Assembly (NCBI GenBank): GCA_022059125.1
Contig: JAEUWY010000011.1
Location: 113,975-177,974 of the forward strand
Direction: 5' to 3'
Length of the DNA stretch: 64,000 bases
DNA from: Corynespora cassiicola
Taxonomy: Eukaryota > Ascomycota > Dothideomycetes > Pleosporales > Corynesporascaceae
The notes beneath the pieces were generated by a model, which was not told where the DNA came from, made no database searches, and saw nothing but the letters and a program-made list of their open reading frames with translations. This document shows positions 45,743-58,591 of this stretch, in pieces (positions within the stretch are counted from its first letter, which is position 1; every line of letters starts with the position of its first letter). A program made the translations under genes and the position numbers.

Positions 45743-47734
45743 ATGGGCTTCCTCGGTGATCACCCTGTGGCCACGGCCATGGCAGTGCTGTTCGCTGTGT
45801 GGTTTGTCAAGTTTTCGATCAAGTTTACGAGGCACCGCAGAAAGTATGGCAAGCTAGTAGGTACCCCCCACTTCGTGTTCGTGACGCTATCCGGCCCATC
45901 CCGTACTCCACCCACCTCGATCCCCCTACTCTCATCTGGTCTCTCCATATTGCTTTTACGAGACTAACCAATGGCAGCCTGGGCCTCCCCACAGTTTTTT
46001 CTTTGGCCACCTGATTGTAATGGGAGAGTTGACCAAGCGCATTCCCAACAAGGTGCATCCACACGTCCATGCCTATCATCTCCGCAAGATGTATAACCTC
46101 CCCCGTATTTTTTATTTGGACATGTATCCCATCACGGGTGCCATATGCATGGTCCTGGATACGTGAGTCTCATCTCCACTAAAAGCACCATCATCCTGCC
46201 CTGACACTAGTCCCAGTGAGGCTGCCCAAGATATATCCACCGTGACTGTTCTAGAAAAGCACGAAGCCTTGGTAACGGCTCTGGAACCCTTGGCAGGCGC
46301 TGCCAATCTAGTCACTACCGACGGTCCTTTCTGGAAGAGATGGAGATCAATCTTCAACCCGGGCTTTTCTGTCCAACATCTGATGGGCCAGGTGCCGTAT
46401 ATAGTCGATCTCACCAAAAAGTACACCGACATTCTCGACAAACATGCCGCTACCGGCCTTCCCTTTCGCTTGGAAGAAGAGGTGAGTGGACTGGCTCAAG
46501 CTCCTTCCATCCTGCAGCAGCCTCCTTTGTTTTGTGCCATTCTAATCCCTAAACAGGCCACCAAAATCGCCGTCGATGTCATTGGAAACGTCGTAGCTGA
46601 CCACGACTTTGATACACTCACGACTAATAATGAATTTGTCGACAACATGAGAAAGCAATTGGAATGGACCGTCGACAAACAGTCCCTGAACCCATTCCAC
46701 CACTACCACCCGCTGCGCCCGTTCATGGTCAAATACTACAACAGAAAAATGTCCGAATACGTTGGGAAAGTGCTGGACGAACGCTTCGCAGCACGAGATA
46801 TCGGTCCAGCCAAATCAACAAGGAAGCGAATCGGCATCGATCTGGCCCTCGAGGCCTACCTCAAAGAGACAGGCAAGGACGTTGACACACGCGCTGCCAC
46901 CATGAACGCCGAGTTCCGCCGCATCGCCATCGACAACATTCTGATGCTCCTCTTTGCCGGCCACGACACCACCGCCTCCACCCTGTGCTATGCTTACTAT
47001 CTGCTGAGTCGCCACCCAGACAAACTGGCCAAGGTGCGGCAAGAGCTGGACAGCGTCTTTGGCGTCGGGGTCGACGGCGCAGAAGCACTCAAGCGCGACC
47101 CCTATGTTCTGAACAAGTGCGAGTACACGCTCGCAATCATCAAAGAGACGCTTCGACTCTGGCCCCCGGCCTCGACGGTGCGCAAAGGCCGTGATGACTA
47201 CTTTCTAAAGGATACGGAGACGGGTCAACTGCTGCCCACCAACGAAAACGTGGTGAGCTCCCTAATTCCCCGCCTTTGCGTACTAGCTGTGGATATTAAC
47301 GCCTACAGCTCGTCTGGGTCGTAGCCATGTCCATGCAACGTGACCCCGAACACTTCGGCCCCACTGCCGACTCCTTCATCCCCGAGCGCTTCATGTCATA
47401 TCCCGACCCTGATCTCGACCCCTCCATCTACAACTTCAACCCACACGCTTGGCGGCCCTTTGAAAAAGGACCGAGGAATTGCATCGGTCAGGAGCTGGTG
47501 CTCATCGAGCTCAAGGTCATTCTAGCGCTTACCCTACGCGAGTTCGATTTCAAGCCCGCCTACGATGAGTGCGGCGGCGATGTGCTGGCCAACGACGGCA
47601 GTCTGTGGGCCAAGGAGGCGAATTTCAAGGATGGGCCGGTGCAGGAGTGCTTTGGGGATGAGGCGTACCAGGTCTTGCTCGCAGCGGGGAAGCCGAGGGA
47701 TGGGCTGCCAGTGAGGGTGAGCAGGAGGTTGTAA
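45743..47734 (+). CDS. Cytochrome P450 monooxygenase
   Basis: Exons 45743-45856, 45978-46162, 46211-46481, 46557-47252 and 47309-47734 give 563 residues. The first intron (121 bp, branch CTAAC) joins YGKL to PGPPHSFFFGHL, the proline-rich hinge after an N-terminal membrane anchor (about residues 8-25). The I-helix AGHDTTAS is at about 324-331, the K-helix ExxR (KETLRLWPP) at 387-390, then IPERFM, and the heme loop FEKGPRNCIG with Cys480. All core motifs are intact. The protein should sit on the ER membrane with its active site in the cytosol. Its heme loop and PERF region recall the AflN/StcS-like fungal P450s, but no biosynthetic core enzyme lies nearby. Substrate is unknown. Confidence 0.92.
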
Positions 47735-49127
47735 AGGGACCTGCAGTGGTTTTCGGGCGTTGTGCGGGCATGGAATGTGCATGGCGAAAGCAAACTGTCT
47801 TGCCCTACGACACTTTACAGCATCATGTCTCGCAAACCCAAACACGCACCCCGAACTTTCGGGCCTCCCCTTCCAAACTATCAAAGTCTTATAATGTCTC
47901 AATCCCACGGCCGTGGTTGTTGTTGTTGTTCCTCGTCAGCCCTACGCACATCCCAGTCAGTCGCCATCCCCCATATTCCCCGGCAAGCCACTCGGTGGGC
48001 TGGTTGGCCGGTCGGTGTCCGAGCAGAGACATGCGCGCGCCCACCCACACATGTACGTGCATACATACATGCATGCATGCATGCATTCCATACATGAATG
48101 GAACTGCGATCTGCGATCTGAGATCTGCACGCCCGACCGCCCGACCGCCCGACCGCCCACTTGCCGTTTTCTTCGCATCGCGTGGGTGCGTGTGTGGTGC
48201 CTGCATGCTGTTCCGGAATCCGAACCGAAACCTGGGATGGGATGGGAGGTGGTACAAAGGGACGGCAAGGGGGGGGGGGGGGGTTTCGTGCGCATGTCTG
48301 ACGCTTCTATTCCTCGCATGTAGGTAGTAGATGGCCTACCTACCTACACTCACACAGATATATGAGTGCGGATTGGGCATGAGAAACGGAGACCAAGACG
48401 AAGACGGAGGGATATCGACTGCGCGCGCTGCTAGTCCGCTCCGCAGCGCAACGCCAAACTCCAACACCCGCTACCTACCCCCCCTCCTTTACACGAAAAA
48501 AAGTGTGACAGACGTCGCCATGGCCATGGCCGTGGTGCGGGATCGGGCGGCAGAGATGCTGTGGTGGGCCGCGCTGCACGTCTTCTTGCTGGGCTTGTAT
48601 GTTTCGGTGGTGCATGTCGTTTCGGGTTGAGGGAGATGGGTGGATGGGTAGAGGGAGGGAGGGAGGGTCGGGAATGGGGCGTTTGCAGGGGTGCGGAGTG
48701 CGGTACGTTCGGGCTGGAAGGGGTAGGTGGGCAGGGTGAGGGGATAAAAATGGGGTGGGCGCGCTCGAAAGGGGGGTTGGTTTCGTGGGTTGTTGGTTTT
48801 TTTTTCATTCTCATTGTACTGTTGTCTCTTCGAGGCTGGGCCTGAGGGCTGAGGAGTGTTGTGGTTGTTGGGTTTCTTTTCTGCGCGCTTTTTGGGTGGG
48901 ACTCGTTGGGAAGAGGAAATGGGATGGAAACGGATGGGATTGGTTTTGTTTGGCGAATGCTTGGGATTGCACCTATGCTGCAGAAGATATGGGATAGAAA
49001 TGGGATCAAACGGGAAACAGATGTGGCATACGGTTCAATAGTTGGGAAGACACAATATGTACGTATTAGACATCTATCTACATCTATCTACATCTATCTA
49101 TCAACGCTAATGCGTCAAAGCATCAGC
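47735..49127. other. Intergenic, rich in microsatellites
   Basis: Tail-to-tail interval between the P450 and the phosphatase, with no gene supported. It contains CATG/ATGC repeats near 48060-48090, four CCGCCCGA-type octamers near 48131-48160, a 15-nt G run at 48269-48283 and a (TACATCTATC) run near 49075-49105. Confidence 0.5.
48269..48283 (+). repeat. 15-nt poly-G run
   Basis: Fifteen consecutive G residues in intergenic DNA. The exact length is prone to sequencing error. Confidence 0.8.
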
Positions 49128-50651
49128 CTACGACCCACAAAACTCCACCACCTTCCCCGCCCGCTCCCCCACAAGCCCATCCACATATGCCAAGAATACA
49201 TCCAGATCCAACATATCAACCCTCCCAAGCGATGGGTTCGAGCTCGTCAACACCTGTCCGCCCCACAGGATGCGCAGGTACCTCTTCCCGCCCTCATATC
49301 CATCGCTCTTCTTCGAATACACCTCGAAGACGACCTCCGACCCCATGCCCACCCACACCATGACATCGATTTGCAGGATACTGAGGAGCCGCGACACGGA
49401 TCCGTCATGCGCGACATTGTGCCTGTAAATCACCGAACTCTTCCCCGCAACGCTGTCACGCATGTGCTGTGCGAGCTCAGCCAAGAAGATGCCGTATGCA
49501 CCCGTCGCCGCACGCAGGGACTCGGGCGCATCGCGGTAGATGAACGAGTACTCGTACTGCCCCAACCGGTACACAGTATCGGCCTGAGCCTGCGAAACGC
49601 ACGTCGAAGCATCTTCAATGTTGCAGGGGAGCGTCTTGGCGTGGCACTGGCGAGCGGAGAGGTTGTCAAAGTAGTGGTCAAAGGACCTGTGCCACTCGTT
49701 GGAGCTGGGGGAAACGCCAGAGATGGTGTCGAGAGAGTTGAAAAGGGGCCCTGCAGCTGTAAGGTGGGCGGTCCAGGCAGGCGACGTGCTGCCCACCGCA
49801 TACGAGCTGGAAAGGCGGGATGCGGCGGGGCAGGAGTAGGAGGGCTCGAGGGAATCGACGCCCGAGGGCTGGATGAGGAGGCTCGTGTCTTCAGAGGGAG
49901 CATACATTCCGTTTACCAACATGCCAGCGACCTGGCTGGTGATTACATTGTTTGTCACGCGGTAGGTGACTTTGTCGGAGAGGTCGTCGGGGAGAAAGCT
50001 CAACAGGTCGTGGTAAACGCCAAAGAGATCCTTTCCATGCTGCCATGAATCGTCCAGGCCCTCTCTTGTAATTTGCGGGAATTGACACGTTCCGTTGAAA
50101 CCCGAGGATGCGATTGGGTTCGTATCGCTCGTAAAGACGCTCCAGTACGTCGATGCCGATGCGTTCCCAGTGGGGTTCAGTGGCTTTCCGTAGTAGAAAA
50201 GGCCTTGGTCTGAGCATTCCCATCTGTACGATTCTCGAGGAAACGTGTTGGACGCATAGGGTGTTCGCTTATGATGCCGATGGATTACCTCGACATATTC
50301 GAGTACAAAGTCGCTGCTGTTGACCCTGGGGTATTCCTCTGCTCTCACATGAGGCATGTTGCACCAGTTGTACGTGCCGTATGGGGTGCCGGGAGGCAAG
50401 GTTGAGCTGTTGAAGACGAAGCCATTGGTCCCCGTGCCATTGAGGACTTTGTCCAAGTCATTGATCCAGGTTTTCTTCGGGGCATGCCAATCCAAACTGA
50501 CTGTTGAATTCTGCGCCGTGGCCAAGGGAATCCACAGAAACGAGAGCAGGGCGCTCGACCGATACATGTCGCGATTGTACATTTCAAGGAGCGTAAGGAC
50601 GGTGCCGAGGAGAACGACCGAGCATGCTGCCACCGCACGCACACGATGCAT
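49128..50651 (-). CDS. Secreted histidine acid phosphatase
   Basis: Intronless frame of 507 residues. VEVIHRHHKRTPYASNTF carries the histidine-phosphatase signature RH-x-x-R-x-P, in the RHHKRTPYASNTF form found in a fungal acid phosphatase subgroup. The C-terminal RHNVAHDGS supplies the HD pair that acts as proton donor. Many N-x-S/T sites and paired cysteines suit a glycosylated secreted enzyme that releases phosphate from organic esters. From the ATG at 50567 the protein begins MYRSSALLSFLWIPLATAQ, a typical signal peptide; the upstream ATG at 50651 adds 28 residues including another hydrophobic stretch. I report the longer frame but consider the 50567 start (479 residues) equally likely. 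Confidence 0.88.
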   Translation of the reverse strand: MHRVRAVAACSVVLLGTVLTLLEMYNRDMYRSSALLSFLWIPLATAQNSTVSLDWHAPKKTWINDLDKVLNGTGTNGFVFNSSTLPPGTPYGTYNWCNMPHVRAEEYPRVNSSDFVLEYVEVIHRHHKRTPYASNTFPRESYRWECSDQGLFYYGKPLNPTGNASASTYWSVFTSDTNPIASSGFNGTCQFPQITREGLDDSWQHGKDLFGVYHDLLSFLPDDLSDKVTYRVTNNVITSQVAGMLVNGMYAPSEDTSLLIQPSGVDSLEPSYSCPAASRLSSSYAVGSTSPAWTAHLTAAGPLFNSLDTISGVSPSSNEWHRSFDHYFDNLSARQCHAKTLPCNIEDASTCVSQAQADTVYRLGQYEYSFIYRDAPESLRAATGAYGIFLAELAQHMRDSVAGKSSVIYRHNVAHDGSVSRLLSILQIDVMVWVGMGSEVVFEVYSKKSDGYEGGKRYLRILWGGQVLTSSNPSLGRVDMLDLDVFLAYVDGLVGERAGKVVEFCGS

Positions 50652-51620
50652 TTCTTATAGTCTTCCGGCCCGGAAAAGAAATGAGATCCATCGCGGAGCG
50701 AGTGTGCCGCGCTGACTGAGGATGGAAAGGCGATGAATGGGGCGAGAGATGAAGGCAACGTGGGCGCACGCGTTGCGGTATGCGCATGTGATTGGCCACC
50801 CGAGGTGGGGTTCAGCCTCGCCTGCCTCCCCGTCTGCTGTGGAGCTTGTCTTGACCTCTTCGACCTCAACACCAAGACTCTATACAAGACTCTTGGATAT
50901 CCGTCACTTCTACCTTCTCAAACTTTAAACCCTACCACTGTGCAATGTCGTCAACCTGTGCGTCGCCCTAATGCAGCGCTCATCTCCACATCCTGCTCCG
51001 CAGTACCCTGGCCAAAACCCCTCATCCAGGGGTCAAAACGGTCCATTTCTGCGATTTTTTTGCTCGCACGACACACGTCTTTGGCTCTCTGATTGGACTT
51101 AATCAGCCTCCCGTGCAGCTGCACTGCTGTGTGTCAGATGAAACAAGATCCCGCTAGGTGGGACGATCGACGACCCGGCCGCGAGAATCTCCCCGAGCTA
51201 CTCATCGGGAGCAAACTCCATAGAAAATGAGCCGCAGAATTCCCAACATGACGAGTCACGAGCGCCTTTTTTCCCCAACTAGGACCGTGCTACCCCGGAT
51301 TCTCCGGGATAGCCGTTGCTAGACCCGCCTCTGATGCGCGGGGAGCGTGCATTGATGCGACGCCGCTTTCATCACTGCCGCTAGCGACCAATGGCAGTCC
51401 GAAAGAGGTGCAGTCTTTGCTTCCATAGAGTGGAGACTTCAAAGCTGTGCGCAGCTCGATGAACATGGTCCACAAATCGACTGTAAAATGCTTGGTCACT
51501 GAGGTATATGTAGCCCCGCCAGGAGCCTTTGTTGTCCCGCATCTTGCTCGCCGCACCATATCTGCGCGAGTCTGTATTCCACATCTTGAAAAAAATTCGG
51601 CGAGAGCAACACCTAGCACG
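50652..51620. other. Divergent promoter region
   Basis: Upstream sequences of the minus-strand phosphatase and the plus-strand sugar transporter. No gene is supported. Confidence 0.5.
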
Positions 51621-53629
51621 ATGCAGCCCTACTTTGGGATGACGGGCGCATGGCTCACCTTTTGGGTAACAGTGGCCTGTGCGACTGACATGACTCTGTT
51701 CGGGTACGATCAGGGTGTTTTTGGTGAGCATCACACCAGTCTCTCGATGATTTGCTTTAACACATCCCAGGTGGTGTCATTGTCACACCAAACTTCCTTG
51801 ATCAGCTCGATCTTGTCGGTAAAACGTCTCTGATCAGCACTGTAACAGCCATCTACGATATTGGTTGCTTTGTTGGCGCCGTGTCCGTGTGCGCCATCGG
51901 CGATCCACTTGGAAGAAAGAAATGCGTGTTGCTGGGGACCACCATCATGAGTATTGGCGCAATCATTCAGATTGCCTCATATGGGGTGCCAGAGATGATT
52001 GTTGGAAGGTGAGTATCGAGTGCGTCAAACAGTGATCGGTTGCTAAATCTCGACTGCAGAATCATCGCTGGCATTGGGAATGGCATCAACACTTCGACAG
52101 GTATGCCTAAAGCTATCTTTCAACTCCATATAGCTGACTGTATAAGCACCTGTATGGCAAGGTGAAACATCCAAAGCCAGCTGGCGAGGTAAATTGATTG
52201 TCATCGAGATGATTATGAACATTGCTGGCTTCTCGCTCTCCAACTGGGTCACTTATGGCTTCTCGTAAGTCTTTTGTGATATTCTGCGTCTTATTTGGGT
52301 ATACTCATCGCGAACAGGTTTGTGGGCGGAAGTGCGGCTTGGAGAGTGCCTCTTGCCTTTCAATTTTTGTTCATCATCATCCTCTTTGGAACTGTACCAT
52401 GGCTTCCGGAATCCCCACGTTGGCTCATTGCGCGGGGACGTATTGATGAAGCAGAGAAAATCCTGGCCGACCTCGAATCAACCGAGGTCGAAGATCCATT
52501 CATCATTACGCAGTCAAAGGACATCCAATGGGCTGTACAGTATGAAAAGGATCACGCCGTTCGCTGGAGAGACTTGCTACGTGGGCGAACCGGAGACCAG
52601 GCAGGAACCCACACGATCCGAAGACTGTTTCTTGGCATGGGTACGCAGGCTATGCAGCAGCTGTGTAAGTGGAGCATTTCTCACCCTCCCACCAGTACCA
52701 AATCTAAGACTTTTCAGCCGGTATCAACGTCACCTCCTATTATCTTCCGACCGTCTTGATTGAGTCTGTGGGGCTCAGCAACAACCTGGCGCGACTGCTT
52801 GCTGCCTGCAACTCGGTTTCTTACCTCCTCTTTTCCACAATCGGTATACCAAATGTTGAGCGCTGGGGGCGAAGAAAGATGATGATGTATGCCGCTGCAG
52901 GCCAATTCTTCTGTTATGTCATCATCACTATCTGCATCCGATACAACGAGCTCGAGTCGCTTGAATACAACACTCGAAGAGCGTGGGCGAAAGGCTCGAT
53001 TGCATTCTTCTTCCTATACTATGTATTCTTTGGTATTGGATGGCAAGGTGTTCCATGGGTATGTCTTCTATTTTCATACGTTGAGATCATACTGATTTTC
53101 CCAGCTGTACCCTACCGAGATCAATTCCATGGCAATGCGAACCAAAGGCGCTGCACTTGGCACAGCCACAAATTGGATCTTCAACTTCATGGGTAGGGCC
53201 GATTGCAATCGTGATGCAGGAGCTCAGCTAATGCAAGCCATAGTCGTTGAAGTCACTCCACCCGGGATCGAAAACTTGCAGTGGCGTTTCTACATTATAT
53301 GGACAGTCTTCAACTTTGCTTTTATTCCGACAGGTATGTTACAGATAGCGGCACCAAAGATATTGTCTAACTTCACAGTGTTCTTCTTCTACCCAGAGAC
53401 GGCAGGCAGAACGCTGGAAGATATTGATCGATTTTTCGCCGGCCACTGTCCTCTCCTCGTGTTCAAGGACAAGGAAGCCATTACCGAAAAGCGCCCTGAC
53501 CGCTTCGTGGAGCACGAGAAAGCGGAAATTAGGAGGAACAGCAGCATCGTGCCGCAGGATGTTGCAGATGCAAACGAGGCTCATAATAAAGAGAGGATGG
53601 ATAGTGGAGAGTACAAGGAGAATGTCTGA
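51621..53629 (+). CDS. MFS sugar transporter, nine exons
   Basis: Exons 51621-51723, 51771-52008, 52060-52100, 52147-52264, 52318-52664, 52718-53058, 53105-53192, 53238-53333 and 53379-53629 give 540 residues; introns are 45-53 bp. Motifs in order are GYDQGVFGGV (helix 1), GDPLGRKKC (loop 2-3), RIIAGIGNGINTSTAPVWQGETS (helices 4-5), PESPRWL, ERWGRRK (loop 8-9), WLYPTE (after helix 10) and FYPETAGRTLEDID (C-terminus). This is the sugar-porter family of proton symporters at the plasma membrane. The PVWQGETSKASWRGKL segment resembles the STL1-like branch of sugar and polyol transporters, but the substrate cannot be fixed. The soluble tail is charged and ends GEYKENV. Confidence 0.92.
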
Positions 53630-55056
53630 GCCGCAGACATCAAGGCGGAATGTTTTGGAGATTGTGCATAACGGAGAGCCACCGAAGGAGTCCAAATTGC
53701 CTCACCTTGTTCGTACGTTCCCGCAGCATGGAATATCAAATGACCTCTTGTATATCATTGACGCGCAATTTTTTACTTACTGGTCCTCACCTTGGAGACT
53801 TACCTTCAAGAAAACAAAAACAACAAGCTTCATCTATTTTCCTTATCGGTTCAGGGTCTGAGTGAGGCCGCGAAAAGGCCGATGTAGCCGTGGGCCTCAA
53901 AAGCTTCGAGGACGCCAAACTCCCCAACACCAAGCTCCTCAACACAGCCACAATGCCCCTCGCAGCCACCAACCTTCTTTTCAATTCCAAAATCCCATTC
54001 TTTGCAATAAGCGCATGTCGACCCCGCGTCGAATCCAGATGGTTGGGTTTTTCGTGGTCTTGGGCACAGTAGACGCTATTCTGCTTGGTGTCTAGGCGCC
54101 AATATCTCACGAAGCGGTATCCGATAGCAACCTTTACCCGACTCTCAAACTAGCAACTCAAGCATGTGCGAGAGCCGTACGAAGAAAGGCAGTAAGCCGG
54201 GCCATTAAAAAAAAGTAGGAAGGAAGCAGGCCATATAGGCCCAATCGGCGGTGTATAGCGATGGGCCAAAAGCCACAGACTTTTCTACGGACATTTCTAC
54301 TGATGCGTATCTATCCGGCTGTTGCCTAAGAAATCCGCTAAGCACTCGCCAACCCCAAGCATCGGATCTCACGGTAGAAGATAGCAAAGTTGTGTCTGTC
54401 ATTACGCGCACAGCTTTATGAAATCTCAAGTCTGTTTGCTTGCCGTCTCCCTGCATTTTCCCTTGCCGCAAGATTGGGCGAACCGCATTGCCGGATAGTG
54501 ATCTACAAAGGCACAGAGACGGACAATATGACCAAAATTTCCACGTACCTGGTATTCCGTCAGAGATATGAATTCTCGCCCAATCCATGATTGCGCCGAA
54601 GCTGAGCCTCAACGGCTTGAGATACGATCAAGCACCTTCCCAAGCTGGAAGCCAAGTATGTGGTGCCAAGCGTCCAAAGACTGGCATACAAGATGATCCC
54701 AAGCGTCTCCTCCGAGGGACGCGTATCACCGCAGCCGGTCAGCATGGCGGAGGCTGGACGCTCTGCCCAGCTCCGCCAATTCCACCCCACCCCCACCGCC
54801 AAGTCCTGTCGTCATCCGCCAAGAGTCTGCCGTTCTCTCAAGAAGCTCTGCACCTCGACGCCAAAGCTAGAACCCCGGTTTAGAGCTCTGATGGCTATCC
54901 ACCTCCCTCTTCTGGACTATCACGTCCCTTGGCCGGGTCTCGGTACACCCGCCACCGGGCGTAGTCAACCAGAATGCGAATACATATAGCTCGGTCTTTC
55001 TCCCTGGGTGAGGCTTTTTCTTCACCCGTGTTGTGCCTCTGGTTTCTCGCATCAAA
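53630..55056. other. Intergenic, nothing recognised
   Basis: About 1.4 kb with only short unconserved frames on both strands. The last 100 bp are the CT-rich leader of the secreted protein gene. Confidence 0.45.
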
Positions 55057-56951
55057 ATGGTCAAAGGTCTTTCGGTCGTAGCCCTCTGCTCCGCCTTGGT
55101 GGGCGTGAGCAGCGGTGCTGCCTTCAGTGCAGAGGATTATGAGTCTGGCTCTGTCCACTCACGCATCATGGGCATCAAGATGGTAACTATAGCTCCTCAA
55201 GCTTCTAAATCACTAAATTAACATCAATTGCAGGCGCAATGGGAGGCTGAGCTTGCCGCCGGTCAGATGGAGAGCTCGCAGTACCCTGAGCTTACCTATA
55301 CTCCCTGCGAGAACGGATTCGCTGCTGCGGTTCCTGGGGACACCAACAACACCTTCAAGTGCAACAACGTAAGTCTATAGTTGCACTTTTCGAGTACACG
55401 TCTAATGTGAGCAGATTGACCTGTACCACTTCCTGCCTCACGCAAAGCTCGGCAGTGTTGGTCGCGGTTCATCCTCGTGGGGTTGGACTTCCGAGGACGG
55501 AAGGGAATTCGTTGCTATTGGTCAATACGACGGAACTGCTTTCGCCGAGATTAGCAGCGAGGGTAAATTGGTTTACCTTGGCCGCCTTCCCCAGTACGAC
55601 GCAATTGGCTCCAACTGGAGAGAAATCCGTGTCGTTCGGGACTATGCAGTCATTGGCTCCGAGGCCATCAAGCACGGCGTGCAGATCTTTGACATGAAGA
55701 AGCTGCTCGACCTCGACCCCGAGAACCCCACCAACTTCACCCAGGCGGACCTGACTGGTCACTGGGATGAGCTCCCCGTCGGCCGTACCCACAATATTGT
55801 CGTGAACGAGGAGCTCAATTACGCCATTGCCGTTGGCTCGGTCGGTGGAAACGAGACCATCCGAGTCCGTGGTGATCTGCCCTGCCGCGGTGGATTGATC
55901 TTCCTCAACATCACCGACCCTGCCAACCCTTGGAGCCCTGGTTGCGCAGCTGGCGACGGCTATGTCCACGATGCCCAGTGCTTGGTCTACCGTGGTCCCG
56001 ACAAGAGATACTTTGGTCGCGACATTTGCTACGCTTACAACGAGGACTCGCTCACCATCTACGACGTCACCAACAAGGTCGGCAACACCACTACCATCAT
56101 CTCGAGGACAGAGTACCCCGGTGTCGAGTATGCTCACCAGGGTGTTGTCAACGATGAGTTGAACCAGGAATATCTCTTCCTCGATGACGAATTCGACGAG
56201 CGTGACGCCAAGGTCGGCCCGATGACACAGGGTCTGCCTACTACCCACATCTTCGACATCCGTGACCTGGAGAACCCGCACTACAGCGGCAACTTCCACG
56301 GCAAGGCCCGCTCCATCGACCACAACCAGTACATTGTCGATGGTTTCGACTACCAGTCCAACTACGGTAAGATTAATTCTTTTGATGACTGGCTGAACAG
56401 AATACTGACATCTTGCAGGTGCCGGCCTCACGGTCTGGGACATTCGCTCCGTCACCAAGGACCCCTCTGGCAGCAGCATCTGCGAAGCCGGGTTCTTCGA
56501 CATTTACCCCGAGGATGACGAACTCGAGGGCGGCGGCACCGTCGCCTTCCTTGGCTCCTGGTCTTCGTACCCCTACTTCAAGTCTGGCTTCATCTTTGTG
56601 CACACCATTGAGCGCGGCTCTTTCGTCGTCAAGATGACCAGCAAGGAGTGCCCCAAGCCCGCTGTCTGCAAGTCCAACAGCTGCCTTACTTCGCTGCGCG
56701 CCAGCAGCATCGAGGGTCGCCTCGAGGAGAGCCAGCAGTTCTGCGGCAACTTTACCATCAGGAAGAACGATGATGTTAGCCTCATCCCCGACTACGCGAG
56801 GGTGGGCTGCGGTGGCAAGAATGGCACTGCCGATGTTGTGGCCCAGGTTAGCAGCGCTTGCGCCTGCGTGCCCACCACCGCCGTGCCCGAGCTGCCCAGG
56901 ACTACCAGCCGTCCTCCCGTTCCTACCGTCCTCCCTCCCAGGATGAGGTAG
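55057..56951 (+). CDS. Secreted choice-of-anchor-B / LVIVD-type protein
   Basis: Exons 55057-55182, 55234-55368, 55415-56366 and 56419-56951 are separated by 46-52 bp introns and give 581 residues. A signal peptide (MVKGLSVVALCSALVGVSSG) is followed by a beta-propeller-like domain with repeated blade motifs: EFVAIGQYDGTAFAEIS, YLGRLP, YAVIGSEAIKHGVQIFDMKKL, RTHNIVVNEELNYAIAVG, GGLIFLNITDPANPW and YVHDAQCLVY. Blades of this kind define bacterial choice-of-anchor-B proteins and their fungal homologs, which are often labelled regulatory P domain proteins. The C-terminus is cysteine-rich (SKECPKPAVCKSNSC, SSACACVP) and ends in a Pro/Thr tail. It is probably extracellular or wall-associated. Biochemical activity is not established. 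Confidence 0.82.
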
Positions 56952-57150
56952 ATGTAGTATGACCCTGACGTACGAAAATGTAAAGGATGAAGATAAATTT
57001 TAATTACGAATAAAAAAGTTTCTCAGATGTCGCATCTGCAACTCTACCCGCTTGTCTTATTGTCAAAATGAGTTTCGTGATATCATTAGATGCTAACGAC
57101 TAGAATCAAGCACATGTCGTTACTCACAATCAGCATGTGCCCAGATCCGA

Positions 57151-58591
57151 CTAAGGAAAAACCTCCGCACTACACGCCCTGATAAAAAACCCATCATGAT
57201 CCTCAAAAACCTCCCCCCAAGGCGTATACAGCCTCAAAAGACTCTGCCCCACGCCCCCACCATTCGCCCACAGGTACGACACCGGCACCGCATCCCCGGC
57301 ATTCATGAAGAAGCTATACACCCCCGTCACGTACGGCGCCCCCGTCCTACTCGACCTAAACGCCGCATTCCCGTCGTCCCACCCCTCATGCGCCGCATCG
57401 CCCACCCACAGATACGCCCAATTGTCCACCACCTCGGCCGACGACTCGAACGTATACGTCCCCGTCTCGCGCGCGATGAAGAAGCCCTGGATCAGGATGG
57501 CGGCCTGCTCGGAATCGAAGGGCGAGCCCCGGTCGTCGAGCTGGAGGCGCGTGTTTCCGTTGGGCCAGTTTGGCGTCGCGAAGCTGAGGCGCGAGAGCAC
57601 GCCTGAGAAGTCCGGGGCCAGGGATTTGAACAAGGTGGATGTGAAGCCGCTGTTTGCGAGGTTGGCGTCGTAGGGGTGCGTGTATTTGCGGTAGTCGACG
57701 CCGTTGGAGCGGAGGGTTGTTGCCGTGGCGAAGGCGGTTATGGTGGAGGTGGAGGTCGAGGTTGTGGTTTCGGTGAGGGTGTTTGTGGAAGTTGAGATTG
57801 TGACTTCGGTGCTGGGGGGGAATGGTTAGTTTGGGATTGGACATGGGGGTTGTGATACTTACACGGTGCTTGTGGGAGTTAGGACGTCGGTGGTGTGCAC
57901 GGTGATGGTTCCTGGCGCTAAGGTTTGCGTTGCCGTCTTTGTCGTCGATGGCGTGGGGATGGCCAAGCAGGAGCATGCGCTTGAGACGTAGACCGAGTTC
58001 CAGTTTTTGGGAAGGTATGTGGGTTTCTTCACTGGGATACCTCGCTTCTCAGGCTCCTGAGCTGCGGGAGCGGGCACTACGCCCACAGGTGGCGTGTAGG
58101 TGTATGCACTGTTCAAGCAAGTGATGGTCGAAGTGGAAGACGTCAATGTTGTTGTAGTATACTCGGCCTTTTGCAGTCAGGATTGCGCAAACTATGAAAC
58201 AATAGGACTTTTACTCACCTGGACTTCAGTGATTGTTGTAGTCACATCGATGGTCGTAGTATAAGTCTGCGTCTCTGTTGTGGTAGCCGCTGGGCCAGTC
58301 ACAGTTACAGGAATGGTGCTGTAAACACTTGAAGGCGTTTCCGTTACAGTAATAGAGCTGATGGTGTCAGGAGAGATCGAGAAACAATCAAAGAGGATGT
58401 TCTTACATGGTAGATGTCGGTATCGAAAGGTAACTGGAACAATAGGTCGTCGCAGCAGCATCTTTCGCAAGAGCCGTGATTACAATATTATTGACTTTGC
58501 AGAAGAGAGTATCCAAAAGTTTCCTGTCAACCACAGGTGACGCAGAGACGGCAGCCGGGAGTAGGAGAGAAACCGAACTCGAGAAGCGCAT
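57151..58591 (-). CDS. Secreted GLEYA-domain adhesin-like protein
   Basis: Exons 58591-58407, 58357-58219, 58167-57863 and 57811-57151 (introns 49-51 bp) give 429 residues. MRFSSSVSLLLPAAVSASP is a signal peptide. The middle is Thr/Ser-rich (TETQTYTTTIDVTTTITEVQ, TSTNTLTETTTSTSTSTIT) and probably O-glycosylated. It is split by a Cys-containing segment (NSVYVSSACSCLAIP). The C-terminal 200 residues form a GLEYA/PA14-like beta domain: NGVDYRKYTHPYD, then GTYTFESSAEVVDNWAYLWVGDAA and FFMNAGDAVPVSYLWANGGGVGQ. GLEYA domains bind glycans in fungal wall adhesins. No GPI signal is seen, as the protein ends soon after the domain. The gene converges on the secreted choice-of-anchor gene with 199 bp between their stops. 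Confidence 0.85.
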
